This document shows positions 17,467-27,006 of a stretch of DNA of 64,000 nucleotides, in pieces. Origin of the DNA: Marivita sp. (GTDB lineage Bacteria; Pseudomonadota; Alphaproteobacteria; Rhodobacterales; Rhodobacteraceae); contig NZ_JAIPUS010000015.1 of assembly GCF_020055675.1 (NCBI RefSeq), positions 1 to 64,000 on the forward strand. The letters run 5' to 3'. The first letter of the stretch is position 1; each line of letters starts with the position of its first letter. The notes under the pieces were generated by a model, which saw only the letters and a list, made by a program, of their open reading frames with translations, was not told the DNA's origin and made no database searches. The position numbers and the translations under genes were made by a program.

Positions 17467-19026
17467 TCAAAAAAGAGACCCTTGTTCCGGCGGTTTCGGC
17501 TTGGGTTTGGCCGCTGGCCTGGCCCCCGTGGCGGCCGCGGCGCCCAGTTTCAAACGCCCATCGGCAAATTCGATTTCCAGCACGCTGGCGGTCGCAGCGG
17601 TTTCTTTGCGGGTGACCACCGCGTCATCGCCGCGCACCACCGCATAGCCGCGCTTCAGTGTTTCCTTGTAGCCCAGGGTTTCGCGCAGCCGCTCCATCGC
17701 GTCCAGCCGCGTGCGCCAATCGCGCACCTGCGCCTGGCCCGCACCCGACAAACGCCGCGCCAGTGCCTCGAACCGCTCGCGCCGCGTGGCCAGATCGCGG
17801 TTGATCTGGCTCACGTTGAGCCGGTCCGCCCGCCGGGCCAGCGCCTCGCGCTTGGTGTCCACAACGCGCGACAGGCCCGGCGCCAGACGTGACCCGGTCT
17901 GGTCATATCGCCGCTGCTGTTCGGCCAGGCCGCGCGACAAAAGCGAGGGCCGGAGCGATGCGGCGGCTTCGATCAGGCGCCCCCGCCGCAGGTCCACCGA
18001 CCGGGTGAGCGCGCGCGGCAGCCGGTCCGACATCAGGTCCAGCCGCTGCGTGGGCCCCGACAGCAGCATGTCCGGCCGGGGCAGGGCGCGCGCCATGTCG
18101 CGCAGACGCTGGTCGCGGGTCTGCATGCGCTGCGATACCGCGCGCGCCATCCGCGCGTGCTGGTCGCCGACCCAGCCCAACAGGTCCAGCCGCACCGGCA
18201 CCGCGATCTCCGCGGCCGCCGTCGGCGTCGGGGCCCGCTGGTCCGCCACATGGTCGATCAGGGTCGTGTCCGTCTCGTGCCCCACGGCCGATATCAACGG
18301 GATCTCCGACGCTGCGGCGGCGCGGACCACGGCGTCCTCGTTGAACCCCCAGAGATCCTCGATGCTGCCGCCTCCCCGGGCCACGATCAACAGGTCCGGG
18401 CGCGGCAGGGCGCCACCGGACGTGAGCCCGTTGAACCCGGCAATCGCCTGCGCCACATCCGGCGCGCAGGCGGCGCCCTGCACGGCGACGGGCCAGACCA
18501 GGACCTTGCGGGGGAACCGGTCGCGCAGCCGGTGCAGGATGTCGCGGATCACCGCGCCCGAGGGCGAGGTGATGACCCCGATGATATCCGGCAGATAGGG
18601 CAGCCTGCGCTTGCGACCGGCGTCGAACAAGCCTTCTGCTGCATAGGCCTTCTTGCGCTTTTCCAGCATCGCCATCAACGCGCCTTCGCCCGCGACGGTC
18701 ACCTCATCGACATTCAGGTTGTATTTCGACTGCCCGCCGAACGAGGTCATGCGCCCTGTGACGACAACCTCCAGCCCCTCCTCGGGGACCACCGACAGGT
18801 TCGACACCTGGCCCTTCCACGTGGTGCAGGCCAACACGTTGCGGTCGTCTTTCACGTCGTAATAGAGGTGGCCCGAGCGTGCGGTGAACACACGCCCGAC
18901 CTCGCCGCGCACGCGGATGCGGCCGAATGCGCCTTCCAACGTTTTCTTCACCGCCCCCGAGACTTCGGTCACGGAATATTCCGGCAGGTTCTGCCCGGGC
19001 CGGGGATCGTCGATCAGGTCTGACAT
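17467..19026 (-). CDS. xseA: Exodeoxyribonuclease VII large subunit
   Basis: Large subunit of ExoVII, which degrades single-stranded DNA to oligonucleotides together with several XseB subunits. The 519 residues comprise an N-terminal OB-fold (about 10-115; EYSVTEVSGAVKKTLE, VRVRGEV), the catalytic domain (VITSPSGAVIRDILHRL, GGGSIEDLWGFNED, ISAVGHETDTTLID) and a long Arg/Leu-rich coiled-coil (about 290-450). The C-terminus ends with a Lys/Pro-rich tail. No xseB is adjacent. ATG at 19026 is divergent from purD across 72 bp. Confidence 0.95.
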   Translation of the reverse strand: MSDLIDDPRPGQNLPEYSVTEVSGAVKKTLEGAFGRIRVRGEVGRVFTARSGHLYYDVKDDRNVLACTTWKGQVSNLSVVPEEGLEVVVTGRMTSFGGQSKYNLNVDEVTVAGEGALMAMLEKRKKAYAAEGLFDAGRKRRLPYLPDIIGVITSPSGAVIRDILHRLRDRFPRKVLVWPVAVQGAACAPDVAQAIAGFNGLTSGGALPRPDLLIVARGGGSIEDLWGFNEDAVVRAAAASEIPLISAVGHETDTTLIDHVADQRAPTPTAAAEIAVPVRLDLLGWVGDQHARMARAVSQRMQTRDQRLRDMARALPRPDMLLSGPTQRLDLMSDRLPRALTRSVDLRRGRLIEAAASLRPSLLSRGLAEQQRRYDQTGSRLAPGLSRVVDTKREALARRADRLNVSQINRDLATRRERFEALARRLSGAGQAQVRDWRTRLDAMERLRETLGYKETLKRGYAVVRGDDAVVTRKETAATASVLEIEFADGRLKLGAAAATGARPAAKPKPKPPEQGSLF

Positions 19027-19098
19027 GCAGCCTCGCTTGCGCTTCTCTGGCGGCGATCCTAGAACGCCTGCAACCGAAGGTGAAGACGGAGCGTGCCC

Positions 19099-20361
19099 AT
19101 GAATATTCTCATCCTAGGAGGCGGTGGGCGCGAACACAGCCTCGCCTGGGCGGTGATGCAGAACCCCAAATGCGACAAGCTCATCGTTGCGCCGGGCAAC
19201 GCGGGAATCGCCATGATTGCCGATTGCGCCGCGCTGGACATCGAAAACGGCGGCGCGGTGGCCAGTTTCGCCGTGGAAAACAACATCGAATTCGTGATCA
19301 TAGGTCCCGAGGCGCCATTGGCCGCCGGCGTCGCCGACCGTTTGCGCGATGCGGGGCTGCTGGTGTTCGGCCCCTCGCAGGCGGCGGCAAAGCTCGAAGC
19401 CTCCAAAGCCTTCACCAAGGAAATCTGCGACGCGGCCGGCGCGCCCACCGCCGCCTATGGCCACTTCACCGACGCCGCCAGCGCCAAGGCGTATGTGCAC
19501 CGCGAGGGCGCGCCGATCGTCGTCAAGGCCGATGGTCTGGCCGCGGGCAAGGGCGTGATCATCGCCGAGACGGTGGCTGAGGCCGAGGCCGCCATCGACG
19601 ACATGTTCGGTGGCGCCTTCGGCGGCGCCGGGGCCGAAGTGGTGATCGAGGAAGTCATGAGAGGCGAAGAGGCGTCGTTCTTCGTGCTCTGCGATGGCAC
19701 CGATGTTCTGCCGATCGGCACGGCACAGGACCACAAGCGCGCGGGCGAGGGCGACACCGGGCCAAACACTGGCGGCATGGGGGCCTATTCCCCCGCGCCT
19801 GTGCTGACCGACGCCATCGCCGACAAGGCACTGTCAGAAATCATCACGCCGACGATGGAAGAAATGACAAGGCGCGGCACACCGTATCAGGGCGTGCTTT
19901 ACGCGGGCCTGATGATCGAAGACGGGCAGCCGCGCCTCGTGGAATACAATGTGCGGTTCGGTGATCCCGAATGCCAGGCGCTGATGATGCGTCTGGGCGC
20001 GCAGGCGTTTGACCTGATGCACGCCTGCGCAGAGGGACGATTGGCCGAGGCGCGCGTGAACTGGGCCGACGACCATGCCATGACCGTTGTGATGGCCGCC
20101 AAGGGATACCCCGGCAGCTATGAAAAAGGCACTCTGATCGGCGGGCTGGACGCGCTGCCCGAGGACAGTTTCCAGATGATGTTCCACGCCGGAACAACGG
20201 AACAGGACGGCCGGATCACCGCCAGCGGCGGCCGGGTTCTGAACGCCACGGCACGCGGCGCGACCCTGCAAGAGGCCCGCGACCGCGCCTACGCGATGAT
20301 CGATCAGGTCGATTGGCCGCAGGGTGTCTGCCGCCGGGATATCGGCTGGAGGACGCTCTGA
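19099..20361 (+). CDS. purD: Phosphoribosylamine-glycine ligase (GAR synthetase)
   Basis: Second step of de novo purine synthesis: joins phosphoribosylamine and glycine with ATP. The 420-residue ATP-grasp protein starts MNILILGGGGREHSLAW and shows PSQAAAKLEASKAFTKE, the ATP-binding KADGLAAGKGV, QDHKRAGEGDTGPNTGGMGAYSP and YNVRFGDPECQ. I chose ATG at 19099; a GTG two codons earlier is possible. The lysE-type gene begins on the base after the stop, so the two are probably cotranscribed. Confidence 0.96.
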   Translation: MNILILGGGGREHSLAWAVMQNPKCDKLIVAPGNAGIAMIADCAALDIENGGAVASFAVENNIEFVIIGPEAPLAAGVADRLRDAGLLVFGPSQAAAKLEASKAFTKEICDAAGAPTAAYGHFTDAASAKAYVHREGAPIVVKADGLAAGKGVIIAETVAEAEAAIDDMFGGAFGGAGAEVVIEEVMRGEEASFFVLCDGTDVLPIGTAQDHKRAGEGDTGPNTGGMGAYSPAPVLTDAIADKALSEIITPTMEEMTRRGTPYQGVLYAGLMIEDGQPRLVEYNVRFGDPECQALMMRLGAQAFDLMHACAEGRLAEARVNWADDHAMTVVMAAKGYPGSYEKGTLIGGLDALPEDSFQMMFHAGTTEQDGRITASGGRVLNATARGATLQEARDRAYAMIDQVDWPQGVCRRDIGWRTL

Positions 20362-20955
20362 ATGGCGACGGCGCTGGCCGGCTTCGCTCTCGGCTTTTCG
20401 CTGATCCTCGCCATCGGGGGGCAGAACGCCTTTGTCCTGCGGCAGGGGCTGATGCGATCGCATGTCTTCGCGGTCTGCCTGACCTGCGCCCTGTCCGACG
20501 CCATCCTGATTGCCGCCGGGGTCGCGGGGTTCGGTGCGCTGACCCGGGCCATACCGGGCCTGGAACTGGCGATGCGCCTTTTCGGTGCGGCGTTCCTGAT
20601 CTGGTACGGCGCGCGCACCCTGCGCAACGCATGGCGTGGCGGCCAGGCGATGCAAGCCTCCGGGGCGGCCGGGTCGCTGCGGCGCGCGTTGCTGACGTGC
20701 CTCGCGCTGACATGGCTCAACCCGCATGTTTACCTCGACACGGTCGTGCTGCTGGGCGCGGTGGCGGCGCAATACGAGGACCGATTGAATTTCGCGCTGG
20801 GCGCGATGACCGCGAGTTTTGTTTTCTTTTTCTCGCTCGGCTACGGCGCAGGGCTCCTCGCCCCGGTCTTTGCAAGGCCGCGGGCGTGGCAGGCTCTGGA
20901 CCTTGTCATCGCGCTGGTCATGTGGGCCATCGCGGCAAAACTGCTGCTGATGTGA
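20362..20955 (+). CDS. LysE/ArgO family amino-acid exporter
   Basis: A 197-residue inner-membrane exporter with six hydrophobic helices and the LysE signature GFSLILAIGGQNAFVLRQGL near residues 10-29, plus TWLNPHVYLDT in the fourth helix. The GQNAF and NPH motifs favour the ArgO/LysE branch (basic amino acids) over RhtB homologues, but the substrate is inferred. It starts immediately after the purD stop. Confidence 0.9.
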   Translation: MATALAGFALGFSLILAIGGQNAFVLRQGLMRSHVFAVCLTCALSDAILIAAGVAGFGALTRAIPGLELAMRLFGAAFLIWYGARTLRNAWRGGQAMQASGAAGSLRRALLTCLALTWLNPHVYLDTVVLLGAVAAQYEDRLNFALGAMTASFVFFFSLGYGAGLLAPVFARPRAWQALDLVIALVMWAIAAKLLLM

Positions 20956-21110
20956 CCAAGGCGCTGTCCTTTTGTCGGCACCGTCACACCCCTGGATGAC
21001 GCCACCCGCTGCGGGCGTGGCTCTTGACGCCGTATCCCGGTCGTCTCTTGCCTTTCCCCGAAGTCTCTACCCCCCTTGCACTTCTGCCCGCGTTTCTGTC
21101 CATTGCGGGG

Positions 21111-22028
21111 ATGAGCGCCTCGATTTCCCCCGACAGCACGAGCAACCCGGTCAAAGGCATCTTCTGGATGATCGTGACGGGCCTGTGCTTTGTCGCTGTC
21201 ACGGCGCTTGTGAAAACACTGGGCCAAAGAATCCCGGCGGCCGAATCGGCCTTCCTGCGCTACGTCATCGGACTGGTCTTCCTGATCCCGGTCTGGCGCG
21301 AATTGGTCGCGGTGCGACTCACCTCCCGGCAAAAAAAGCTTTTTGCCATGCGCGGGTTGGCGCATTCGCTGGGTGTGATCCTGTGGTTTTTCGCGATGAC
21401 GCGCATCCCGATCGCCGAAGTCACGGCGATGAATTACCTCAACCCCGTCTACGTGACGATCCTGGCGGTGTTCGTCCTGGGCGAAACGCTGGCCCTGCGC
21501 CGGGCCATGGCGGTCGTGGCGGCCCTGGTTGGCGCGTTGATCATCCTGCGCCCCGGCTTTCGGGAACTCGACCTTGGCCATATCGCGATGCTGGGCACAG
21601 CGCTTTTTTTCGCCGGCAGCTACCTGATCGCCAAGATTCTGTCCGGCGAACTTCCCGCGAGCATCGTCGTGGCGCTGCTGTCGGTGACCGTCACCATCGG
21701 GCTGGCCCCCTTCGCTTTCGCTGTCTGGGTCACCCCGGACTTGGCCGACCTTGCGGTGTTGGCCGGTGTCGCCTGTTTCGCCACCGCGGGGCATTACGCC
21801 ATGACGCTGGCATTTGCCGCCGCACCGGTCACCGTCACGCAGCCGGTCACCTTCCTGCAACTGGTGTGGTCGGTGCTTGTCGGGATGCTGTTCTTTGCCG
21901 AACCGGCCGATCCCTGGGTGATTCTCGGAGGTGGTGTGATCATGGCGTCTGTGGTCTTCATAACCTGGCGCGAGGCCCGTTTGCGCAATGTGCACCGCAC
22001 CCCGACAGTCAACGAAACAAAGGGTTGA
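21111..22028 (+). CDS. EamA/DMT-superfamily transporter
   Basis: A 305-residue ten-helix transporter with two EamA repeats (KGIFWMIVTGLCFVAVTALVK at the start; LGTALFFAGSYLIAKILSGE near residue 160). It resembles the S-adenosylmethionine/RhaT-like branch (FFAMTRIPIAEVTAMNYLNPVYVTI), but the substrate is not evident. The ATG at 21111 gives the usual N-terminal length; the frame is open upstream from 21024 without a good ribosome site. It is unrelated in position to the other EamA gene at 15.7-16.6 kb. Confidence 0.85.
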   Translation: MSASISPDSTSNPVKGIFWMIVTGLCFVAVTALVKTLGQRIPAAESAFLRYVIGLVFLIPVWRELVAVRLTSRQKKLFAMRGLAHSLGVILWFFAMTRIPIAEVTAMNYLNPVYVTILAVFVLGETLALRRAMAVVAALVGALIILRPGFRELDLGHIAMLGTALFFAGSYLIAKILSGELPASIVVALLSVTVTIGLAPFAFAVWVTPDLADLAVLAGVACFATAGHYAMTLAFAAAPVTVTQPVTFLQLVWSVLVGMLFFAEPADPWVILGGGVIMASVVFITWREARLRNVHRTPTVNETKG

Positions 22029-22169
22029 GTGACGCGGCGGAGGCAATCAGGCGGCACCGCGATCCGGGCGATCCACATTGTTTCGCTTTCAGAAAATTAC
22101 CGTTTTCAGTTCGCAAATCGAACACATTCCGGGACCACAAACAGGCAGGTAGCGTATGAGGAGACCAGC

Positions 22170-22367
22170 ATGTTTGCCGAAACCACTTCCAGGCCCGATC
22201 TGGGCCAACTGCGGCACTTTCTAGTGTCGGAACGCGAAAAGACCGTCTCGGATGCGGAATGGAAATTCCGGATGCGGGGCTACGGGTACCACGTCAAGCG
22301 CGTCAAGGGCGGCGTGATGGTGGCGCGCATCCCCAAGAACGAGATCCTCGGCTGCATCAAGATGTAA
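22170..22367 (+). CDS. Conserved-looking small protein, unknown function
   Basis: A 65-residue, basic, soluble protein. The ATG at 22170 follows GAGGAG by 6 bases, a strong translation signal. The sequence has an amphipathic first half (LGQLRHFLVSEREKTVSDAE) and a beta-rich basic second half (GYGYHVKRVKGGVMVARIPK). I do not recognise a named family. The size and charge would fit a nucleic-acid- or ribosome-associated protein, but that is speculation. Confidence 0.65.
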   Translation: MFAETTSRPDLGQLRHFLVSEREKTVSDAEWKFRMRGYGYHVKRVKGGVMVARIPKNEILGCIKM

Positions 22368-22446
22368 CGCACCGCCGCGCCCCAAGCGGCTTTTTGTCCA
22401 TCCAACCAGCCTCGCGCCGGGCAGCGGGCTTTGCTATGCCCGTTGC

Positions 22447-22899
22447 ATGATGAAATGGATCGACATCCCGCCTGTCTGGCTCTGCGCCGCGCTTGCCATC
22501 GCCTGGTGGCAAAAGACCTACCACGGTTTCGGGCTGAGCTTCGGCCCGGCCTGGGCTGACCTTCTCGGCGGTCTTCTGGTGGGCGGAGGGATCGTCCTGA
22601 TCGGGCTGGCCGCCTATGAAATGCGCCGCCACAGCACCACGATCATGCCCCACGAGACACCCGACACCCTTGTCACCAGCGGCATTTTCAAACGCTCGCG
22701 CAACCCGATCTACCTCGCTGATTCGCTGATCCTGACAGGGATGATCCTTTACTGGGACGCGGTGCTATCGCTCCCGTTGATTCCGCTTTTCGTCTGGTGG
22801 ACCGAAAAACATTTCATCCTGGCGGAAGAAAAGCGCTTGCGGCGAAATTTTCGTGCGGATTTTGCGCGCTACGAGAAACAAACACGTCGTTGGCTCTAG
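22447..22899 (+). CDS. Isoprenylcysteine carboxyl methyltransferase-like membrane protein
   Basis: A 150-residue integral membrane protein with about four helices. It carries the ICMT/phospholipid-methyltransferase C-terminal signature: LVTSGIFKRSRNPIYLADSL, then EEKRLRRNF and YEKQTRRWL, residues that bind S-adenosylmethionine in this fold. Bacterial members methylate small lipophilic or unknown substrates, so no substrate is assigned. ATG at 22447; an adjacent second ATG is equivalent. Confidence 0.85.
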   Translation: MMKWIDIPPVWLCAALAIAWWQKTYHGFGLSFGPAWADLLGGLLVGGGIVLIGLAAYEMRRHSTTIMPHETPDTLVTSGIFKRSRNPIYLADSLILTGMILYWDAVLSLPLIPLFVWWTEKHFILAEEKRLRRNFRADFARYEKQTRRWL

Positions 22900-23037
22900 C
22901 CGTTGGTGCCCAACTGTTCTAGATCAGCGGTTTACGGTGGGAGCATTGTGCGCCTCAGGTCTGCCTTGTAGACCCATCGCCGACAAACTAACTGCCGCAA
23001 CGGCACTTCGGAACGAAGCAAAAGGGGGACGGTTCAG

Positions 23038-24609
23038 GTGAAAATCGGGACGCCAAAGGAAGTGATGAAGGGGGAGGCACGCGTTGCCATGACCCCGGAC
23101 TCCGCCCGTCAGCTGCAAAAGCTGGGGTATGACTGCATCATCGAAACCGGTGCGGGGGACGCCGCAGGGTACAATGACGCAACCTACCAAGAGGCCGGTG
23201 TCGAGGTTGCCGAAACCGCCGCCGCACTTTGGACAGCCGCGGATGTGGTGGCCAAGGTGCGCCCGCCCACCGAGGCCGAGCTGAAGAAATCGCGCGAGGG
23301 GCAGCTTCTCATCTCGATGTTCTGGCCCGCCCAGAACGAGGACCTGATGAAGCAAGCCGCCGATCAGGGCACCTCTGTCATCGCGATGGACATGGTGCCG
23401 CGCATCAGCCGCGCCCAGAAGATGGACGCGTTGTCGTCGATGGCCAATATCGCGGGCTACCGCGCCGTGATCGAGGCGGGCAACAACTTCGGCCGCTTCT
23501 TCACCGGCCAGATCACCGCAGCCGGCAAGGTGCCGCCCGCCAAGGTTCTGGTGGTCGGCGCGGGCGTCGCAGGCCTTGCCGCCATCGGCACATCGACCTC
23601 CTTGGGGGCGATCACATATGCCTTCGACGTGCGCCCCGAAGTCGCCGAACAGGTCGAATCGATGGGCGCGGAATTCGTCTTTCTCGATTTCGAGGAAGAC
23701 CAGCAGGATGGCTCCGCCTCGGGCGGCTATGCGTCTGTGTCCTCGCCGGAATTTACCGCGGCACAGCTTGCGAAATTCCGCGAACTGGCCCCCGAGATGG
23801 ACATCGTGATCACCACGGCCCTGATCCCGAACCGCGAAGCGCCCGAGCTTTGGACCAAGGACATGGTCGAGGCGATGAAGCCCGGATCGGTGATCATCGA
23901 CCTGGCCGCGGAAAAGGGTGGCAACTGCAAACTCACCGTGATGGATGAAAAGATCGTCACCGACAACGGTGTGACGATCATCGGCTATACCGATTTCCCC
24001 AGCCGCATGGCCACGCAGTCGTCCAACCTGTACGCAACCAACATCCGCCACCTGATGACCGACCTGACCCCGGAAAAAGACGGGCAGATCGTGCACGACA
24101 TGGAAGATGACGTGATCCGCGGCGCGACCATCGCGCATGAAAAAGAGGTGACCTTCCCGCCACCCCCTCCCAAGGTGCAAGCGATTGCCGCCCAGCCCAA
24201 GGAAAAGGTCAAGGAACTGACGCCCGAGGAAAAGCGCGAACAGGAAATCACCGCCTTCAAGGCGCAGACCAAGCAACAGGTCACGCTTCTGGCCATCGGG
24301 GCGGCGCTGGTGCTTGGCGTCGGGCTGATCGCCCCGGCCAGCTTCATGCAGCACTTCATCGTGTTCCTTCTCTCGGTGTTCATCGGATTCCAGGTGATCT
24401 GGGGTGTGGCACACAGCCTGCACACACCGCTCATGGCGGTGACCAACGCGATTTCCTCGATCATCATTCTCGGTGCCCTGATCCAGATTGGGTCAAGTTC
24501 GCTCTTGATCACGCTTCTGGCGGCGCTGGGTATCTTCATGGCCTCGATCAACATCTTCGGCGGCTTCCTCGTGACACGGCGCATGCTCGCCATGTTCCAG
24601 AAATCCTAA
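23038..24609 (+). CDS. pntA: NAD(P) transhydrogenase subunit alpha
   Basis: With PntB forms the proton-translocating transhydrogenase that makes NADPH from NADH using the proton gradient. The 523-residue fused form carries the cytosolic NAD(H)-binding domain I (1-375; [53 protein letters not shown]), a Lys/Glu/Pro-rich linker and a C-terminal segment of about four hydrophobic helices. Some alphaproteobacteria split this protein in two; here it is intact. The start is GTG at 23038 after AAAGGGGG. pntB follows 13 bp after the stop. Confidence 0.96.
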   Translation: MKIGTPKEVMKGEARVAMTPDSARQLQKLGYDCIIETGAGDAAGYNDATYQEAGVEVAETAAALWTAADVVAKVRPPTEAELKKSREGQLLISMFWPAQNEDLMKQAADQGTSVIAMDMVPRISRAQKMDALSSMANIAGYRAVIEAGNNFGRFFTGQITAAGKVPPAKVLVVGAGVAGLAAIGTSTSLGAITYAFDVRPEVAEQVESMGAEFVFLDFEEDQQDGSASGGYASVSSPEFTAAQLAKFRELAPEMDIVITTALIPNREAPELWTKDMVEAMKPGSVIIDLAAEKGGNCKLTVMDEKIVTDNGVTIIGYTDFPSRMATQSSNLYATNIRHLMTDLTPEKDGQIVHDMEDDVIRGATIAHEKEVTFPPPPPKVQAIAAQPKEKVKELTPEEKREQEITAFKAQTKQQVTLLAIGAALVLGVGLIAPASFMQHFIVFLLSVFIGFQVIWGVAHSLHTPLMAVTNAISSIIILGALIQIGSSSLLITLLAALGIFMASINIFGGFLVTRRMLAMFQKS

Positions 24610-24622
24610 GGGGGCAGGCATC

Positions 24623-26119
24623 ATGGAATTCGGATTCACCATCGCGGCCTATGCGGTCGCAGCGGTTCTCTTCATCCTGTCGCTCGGCGGGCTGAGCGGA
24701 CAGGAAAGCGCCAAGCGTGCCGTCTGGTACGGCATCGCCGGGATGGCCATTGCGGTTGTCGCGACTCTCATCGGACCGGGGCAGGGGCTGTTCATCGTCT
24801 CGCTCGTGCTCATCGCGCTGGGCGCGGCTGTCGGATATCAGCTCGCAATGCGCGTGCAGATGACCCAGATGCCCGAGCTTGTGGCGATCATGCACAGTCT
24901 CGTTGGCCTCGCGGCGGTTTTTGTCGGCTTCAATGCCGACATTATGATCAACAACGTCGCTGACATCTACGACGCCAACGGGCTGGTTCTCGGCGCGGTC
25001 GGCGAGGATGGGTACACGGCCATCGGCTTGCCCAAGGAGATCCACGACGGGCTGTCATCCTTCGGACAGCTCATTGCCAAGAAATCGGGCGTCGAGATCG
25101 GCATCCTGCGCGTCGAACTGATGCTCGGTATCTGGATCGGCGCCGTGACCTTCACCGGCTCGGTGATCGCCTACGGCAAACTGGCGGGCAAGGTAGACAC
25201 GTCGGCCAAGAAACTGCCCGGCGGGCACCTGCTGAACGCGGCCGCCGCCGGGCTGTCGCTGCTGCTGGCCGTCCTGTACATGAGCGACGCCGGAAGCTGG
25301 ACGCTGGTCCTGCTGACCCTGCTGGCGCTCTTCATCGGGTATCACCTGATCATGGGCATCGGCGGGGCGGACATGCCGGTCGTGGTCTCCATGCTCAACA
25401 GCTATTCCGGCTGGGCGGCGGCGGCCATCGGCTTCAGCCTCGGCAATGATCTTCTGATCGTCGTCGGCGCGCTTGTCGGGTCCTCCGGTGCGATCCTGTC
25501 CTACATCATGTGCAAGGCGATGAACCGCAGCTTCATCTCCGTGATCCTGGGCGGCTTTGGCGGCGCGGCCGGCGAACAAATGGCGGTGGATGGCGAACAG
25601 GTTGCGATCGACGCCGACGGCGTGGCCAACGCGCTGGACGAGGCCGACAGCATCATCATCATTCCGGGCTACGGCATGGCGGTGGCGCAGGCTCAGCAGA
25701 ACGTGGCTGAACTGACCCGTCGCCTGCGCGCGCAGGGCAAATCGGTGCGCTTTGCGATCCACCCGGTCGCGGGCCGTCTGCCCGGCCACATGAACGTGCT
25801 TCTGGCCGAGGCCAAGGTGCCCTACGACATCGTGCTCGAAATGGACGAGATCAACGACGATTTCCCGGACACGGATGTTGCCATCGTCATCGGCTCGAAC
25901 GACATCGTGAACCCGGCCGCGCAGGACGATCCCAACAGCCCCATCGCCGGCATGCCGGTTCTGGAATGCTGGAAGGCCAAGCAGGTCTTCGTGTCCAAAC
26001 GCGGGCAGGGCACCGGCTATTCGGGCATCGAGAACCCGCTCTTCTTCAAGGAAAACACGCGGATGTTCTACGGCGACGCCAAGAAATCGCTCGAGGACCT
26101 GCTGGCCCGGATCAGCTGA
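24623..26119 (+). CDS. pntB: NAD(P) transhydrogenase subunit beta
   Basis: Membrane and NADP(H)-binding subunit of the proton-pumping transhydrogenase. The 498 residues have an N-terminal membrane domain of about nine helices (1-290) and the C-terminal domain III, with the NADP-binding [36 protein letters not shown] and [23 protein letters not shown] precedes ATG. The operon ends at the strong terminator at 26141. Confidence 0.97.
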   Translation: MEFGFTIAAYAVAAVLFILSLGGLSGQESAKRAVWYGIAGMAIAVVATLIGPGQGLFIVSLVLIALGAAVGYQLAMRVQMTQMPELVAIMHSLVGLAAVFVGFNADIMINNVADIYDANGLVLGAVGEDGYTAIGLPKEIHDGLSSFGQLIAKKSGVEIGILRVELMLGIWIGAVTFTGSVIAYGKLAGKVDTSAKKLPGGHLLNAAAAGLSLLLAVLYMSDAGSWTLVLLTLLALFIGYHLIMGIGGADMPVVVSMLNSYSGWAAAAIGFSLGNDLLIVVGALVGSSGAILSYIMCKAMNRSFISVILGGFGGAAGEQMAVDGEQVAIDADGVANALDEADSIIIIPGYGMAVAQAQQNVAELTRRLRAQGKSVRFAIHPVAGRLPGHMNVLLAEAKVPYDIVLEMDEINDDFPDTDVAIVIGSNDIVNPAAQDDPNSPIAGMPVLECWKAKQVFVSKRGQGTGYSGIENPLFFKENTRMFYGDAKKSLEDLLARIS

Positions 26120-26140
26120 CCCGTCCGACAGTCCCGACAG

Positions 26141-26173
26141 AAAGCCCCGGTTCTAGTGACCGGGGCTTTTTTT
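26141..26173 (+). terminator. Rho-independent terminator after pntAB
   Basis: An 11-bp stem (AAAGCCCCGGT with ACCGGGGCTTT), a 7-base loop and a run of seven Ts, starting 21 bp after the pntB stop. It is the clearest intrinsic terminator in the window. Confidence 0.93.
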
Positions 26174-26314
26174 ATGCCCGGACCATGTCAGCGGGACGGG
26201 TCGCCATGCGACCGGCGCCCTGCGTTGCCGGGCGTCCGACTGGTTGCTGGGCCGTGATGATCTAGGTTACGCAATGTTTGATTGCGAAACGGCGAAAAAG
26301 GGGCTCCTGCGCTT

Positions 26315-26752
26315 ATGATGGACTTTGTCAGCGCCGCTTATGATCGGTTCTCGAACGTCATCGCCCTGTTGCTTCTGCTGGGCACCTCCGTGGTGATCGT
26401 CATCGCGACCTTCTCCTTCCTGCGCCTGACCGGCGAGGTTTTTCTCGGCACGATGGATGGCACCTCCTACGCGACGCTTCAGCGCGTCTTCGATGCCCTG
26501 CTCGGTGCAATCATCGCGTTGGAGCTGGCCCATTCGGTGAAACTCATGATCACCGGGCAGCGTGGCTTCGGGCAGGTTCGCATCGTCCTGGTGATCGGTA
26601 TCCTCGCGGTCGTGAGAAAGCTCATTGTCATCGAGTTGGAGGCCGTTTCCGGATTTCTCCTGCTCGGGCTGGCAGCGGCCATCGTCTCTCTTGGGGGGAT
26701 ATATGGCTACCTGCTCTGGCTCGATCGCGATGGAACTGTCGAACGCGATTGA
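26315..26752 (+). CDS. PsiE family membrane protein
   Basis: A 145-residue inner-membrane protein with four hydrophobic helices. The pattern FDALLGAIIALELAHSVKLMI, then VRIVLVIGILAVVRKLIVIELEA, is that of the phosphate-starvation-inducible PsiE family, whose biochemical role is unknown. I start at ATG 26315; a TTG at 26282 would add 11 polar residues. No Pho-box-like direct repeat is evident upstream, so phosphate control cannot be claimed here. Confidence 0.8.
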   Translation: MMDFVSAAYDRFSNVIALLLLLGTSVVIVIATFSFLRLTGEVFLGTMDGTSYATLQRVFDALLGAIIALELAHSVKLMITGQRGFGQVRIVLVIGILAVVRKLIVIELEAVSGFLLLGLAAAIVSLGGIYGYLLWLDRDGTVERD

Positions 26753-27006
26753 GACCTGACCCCACGTCTGCCTGTCCGCAGGCATCGCGGCGCGACGTTG
26801 AACCTCCCCCTGTCAACGAGGGCGTCCAGGCCGGTCCATCCAGGATCGATCCGCATCATTGCCTGGTATGGCTCTGTTCGCCTATCCCTTGGGCAGGGCC
26901 GGCCGGCATACAATTGGATACCGGTAAAATATTGAAATCCATGGAAATTTCCTTTACTTGCCGCAGGCTCGAACTTACGTAGGGGGAAATGTCGAAAGTC
27001 TGAACC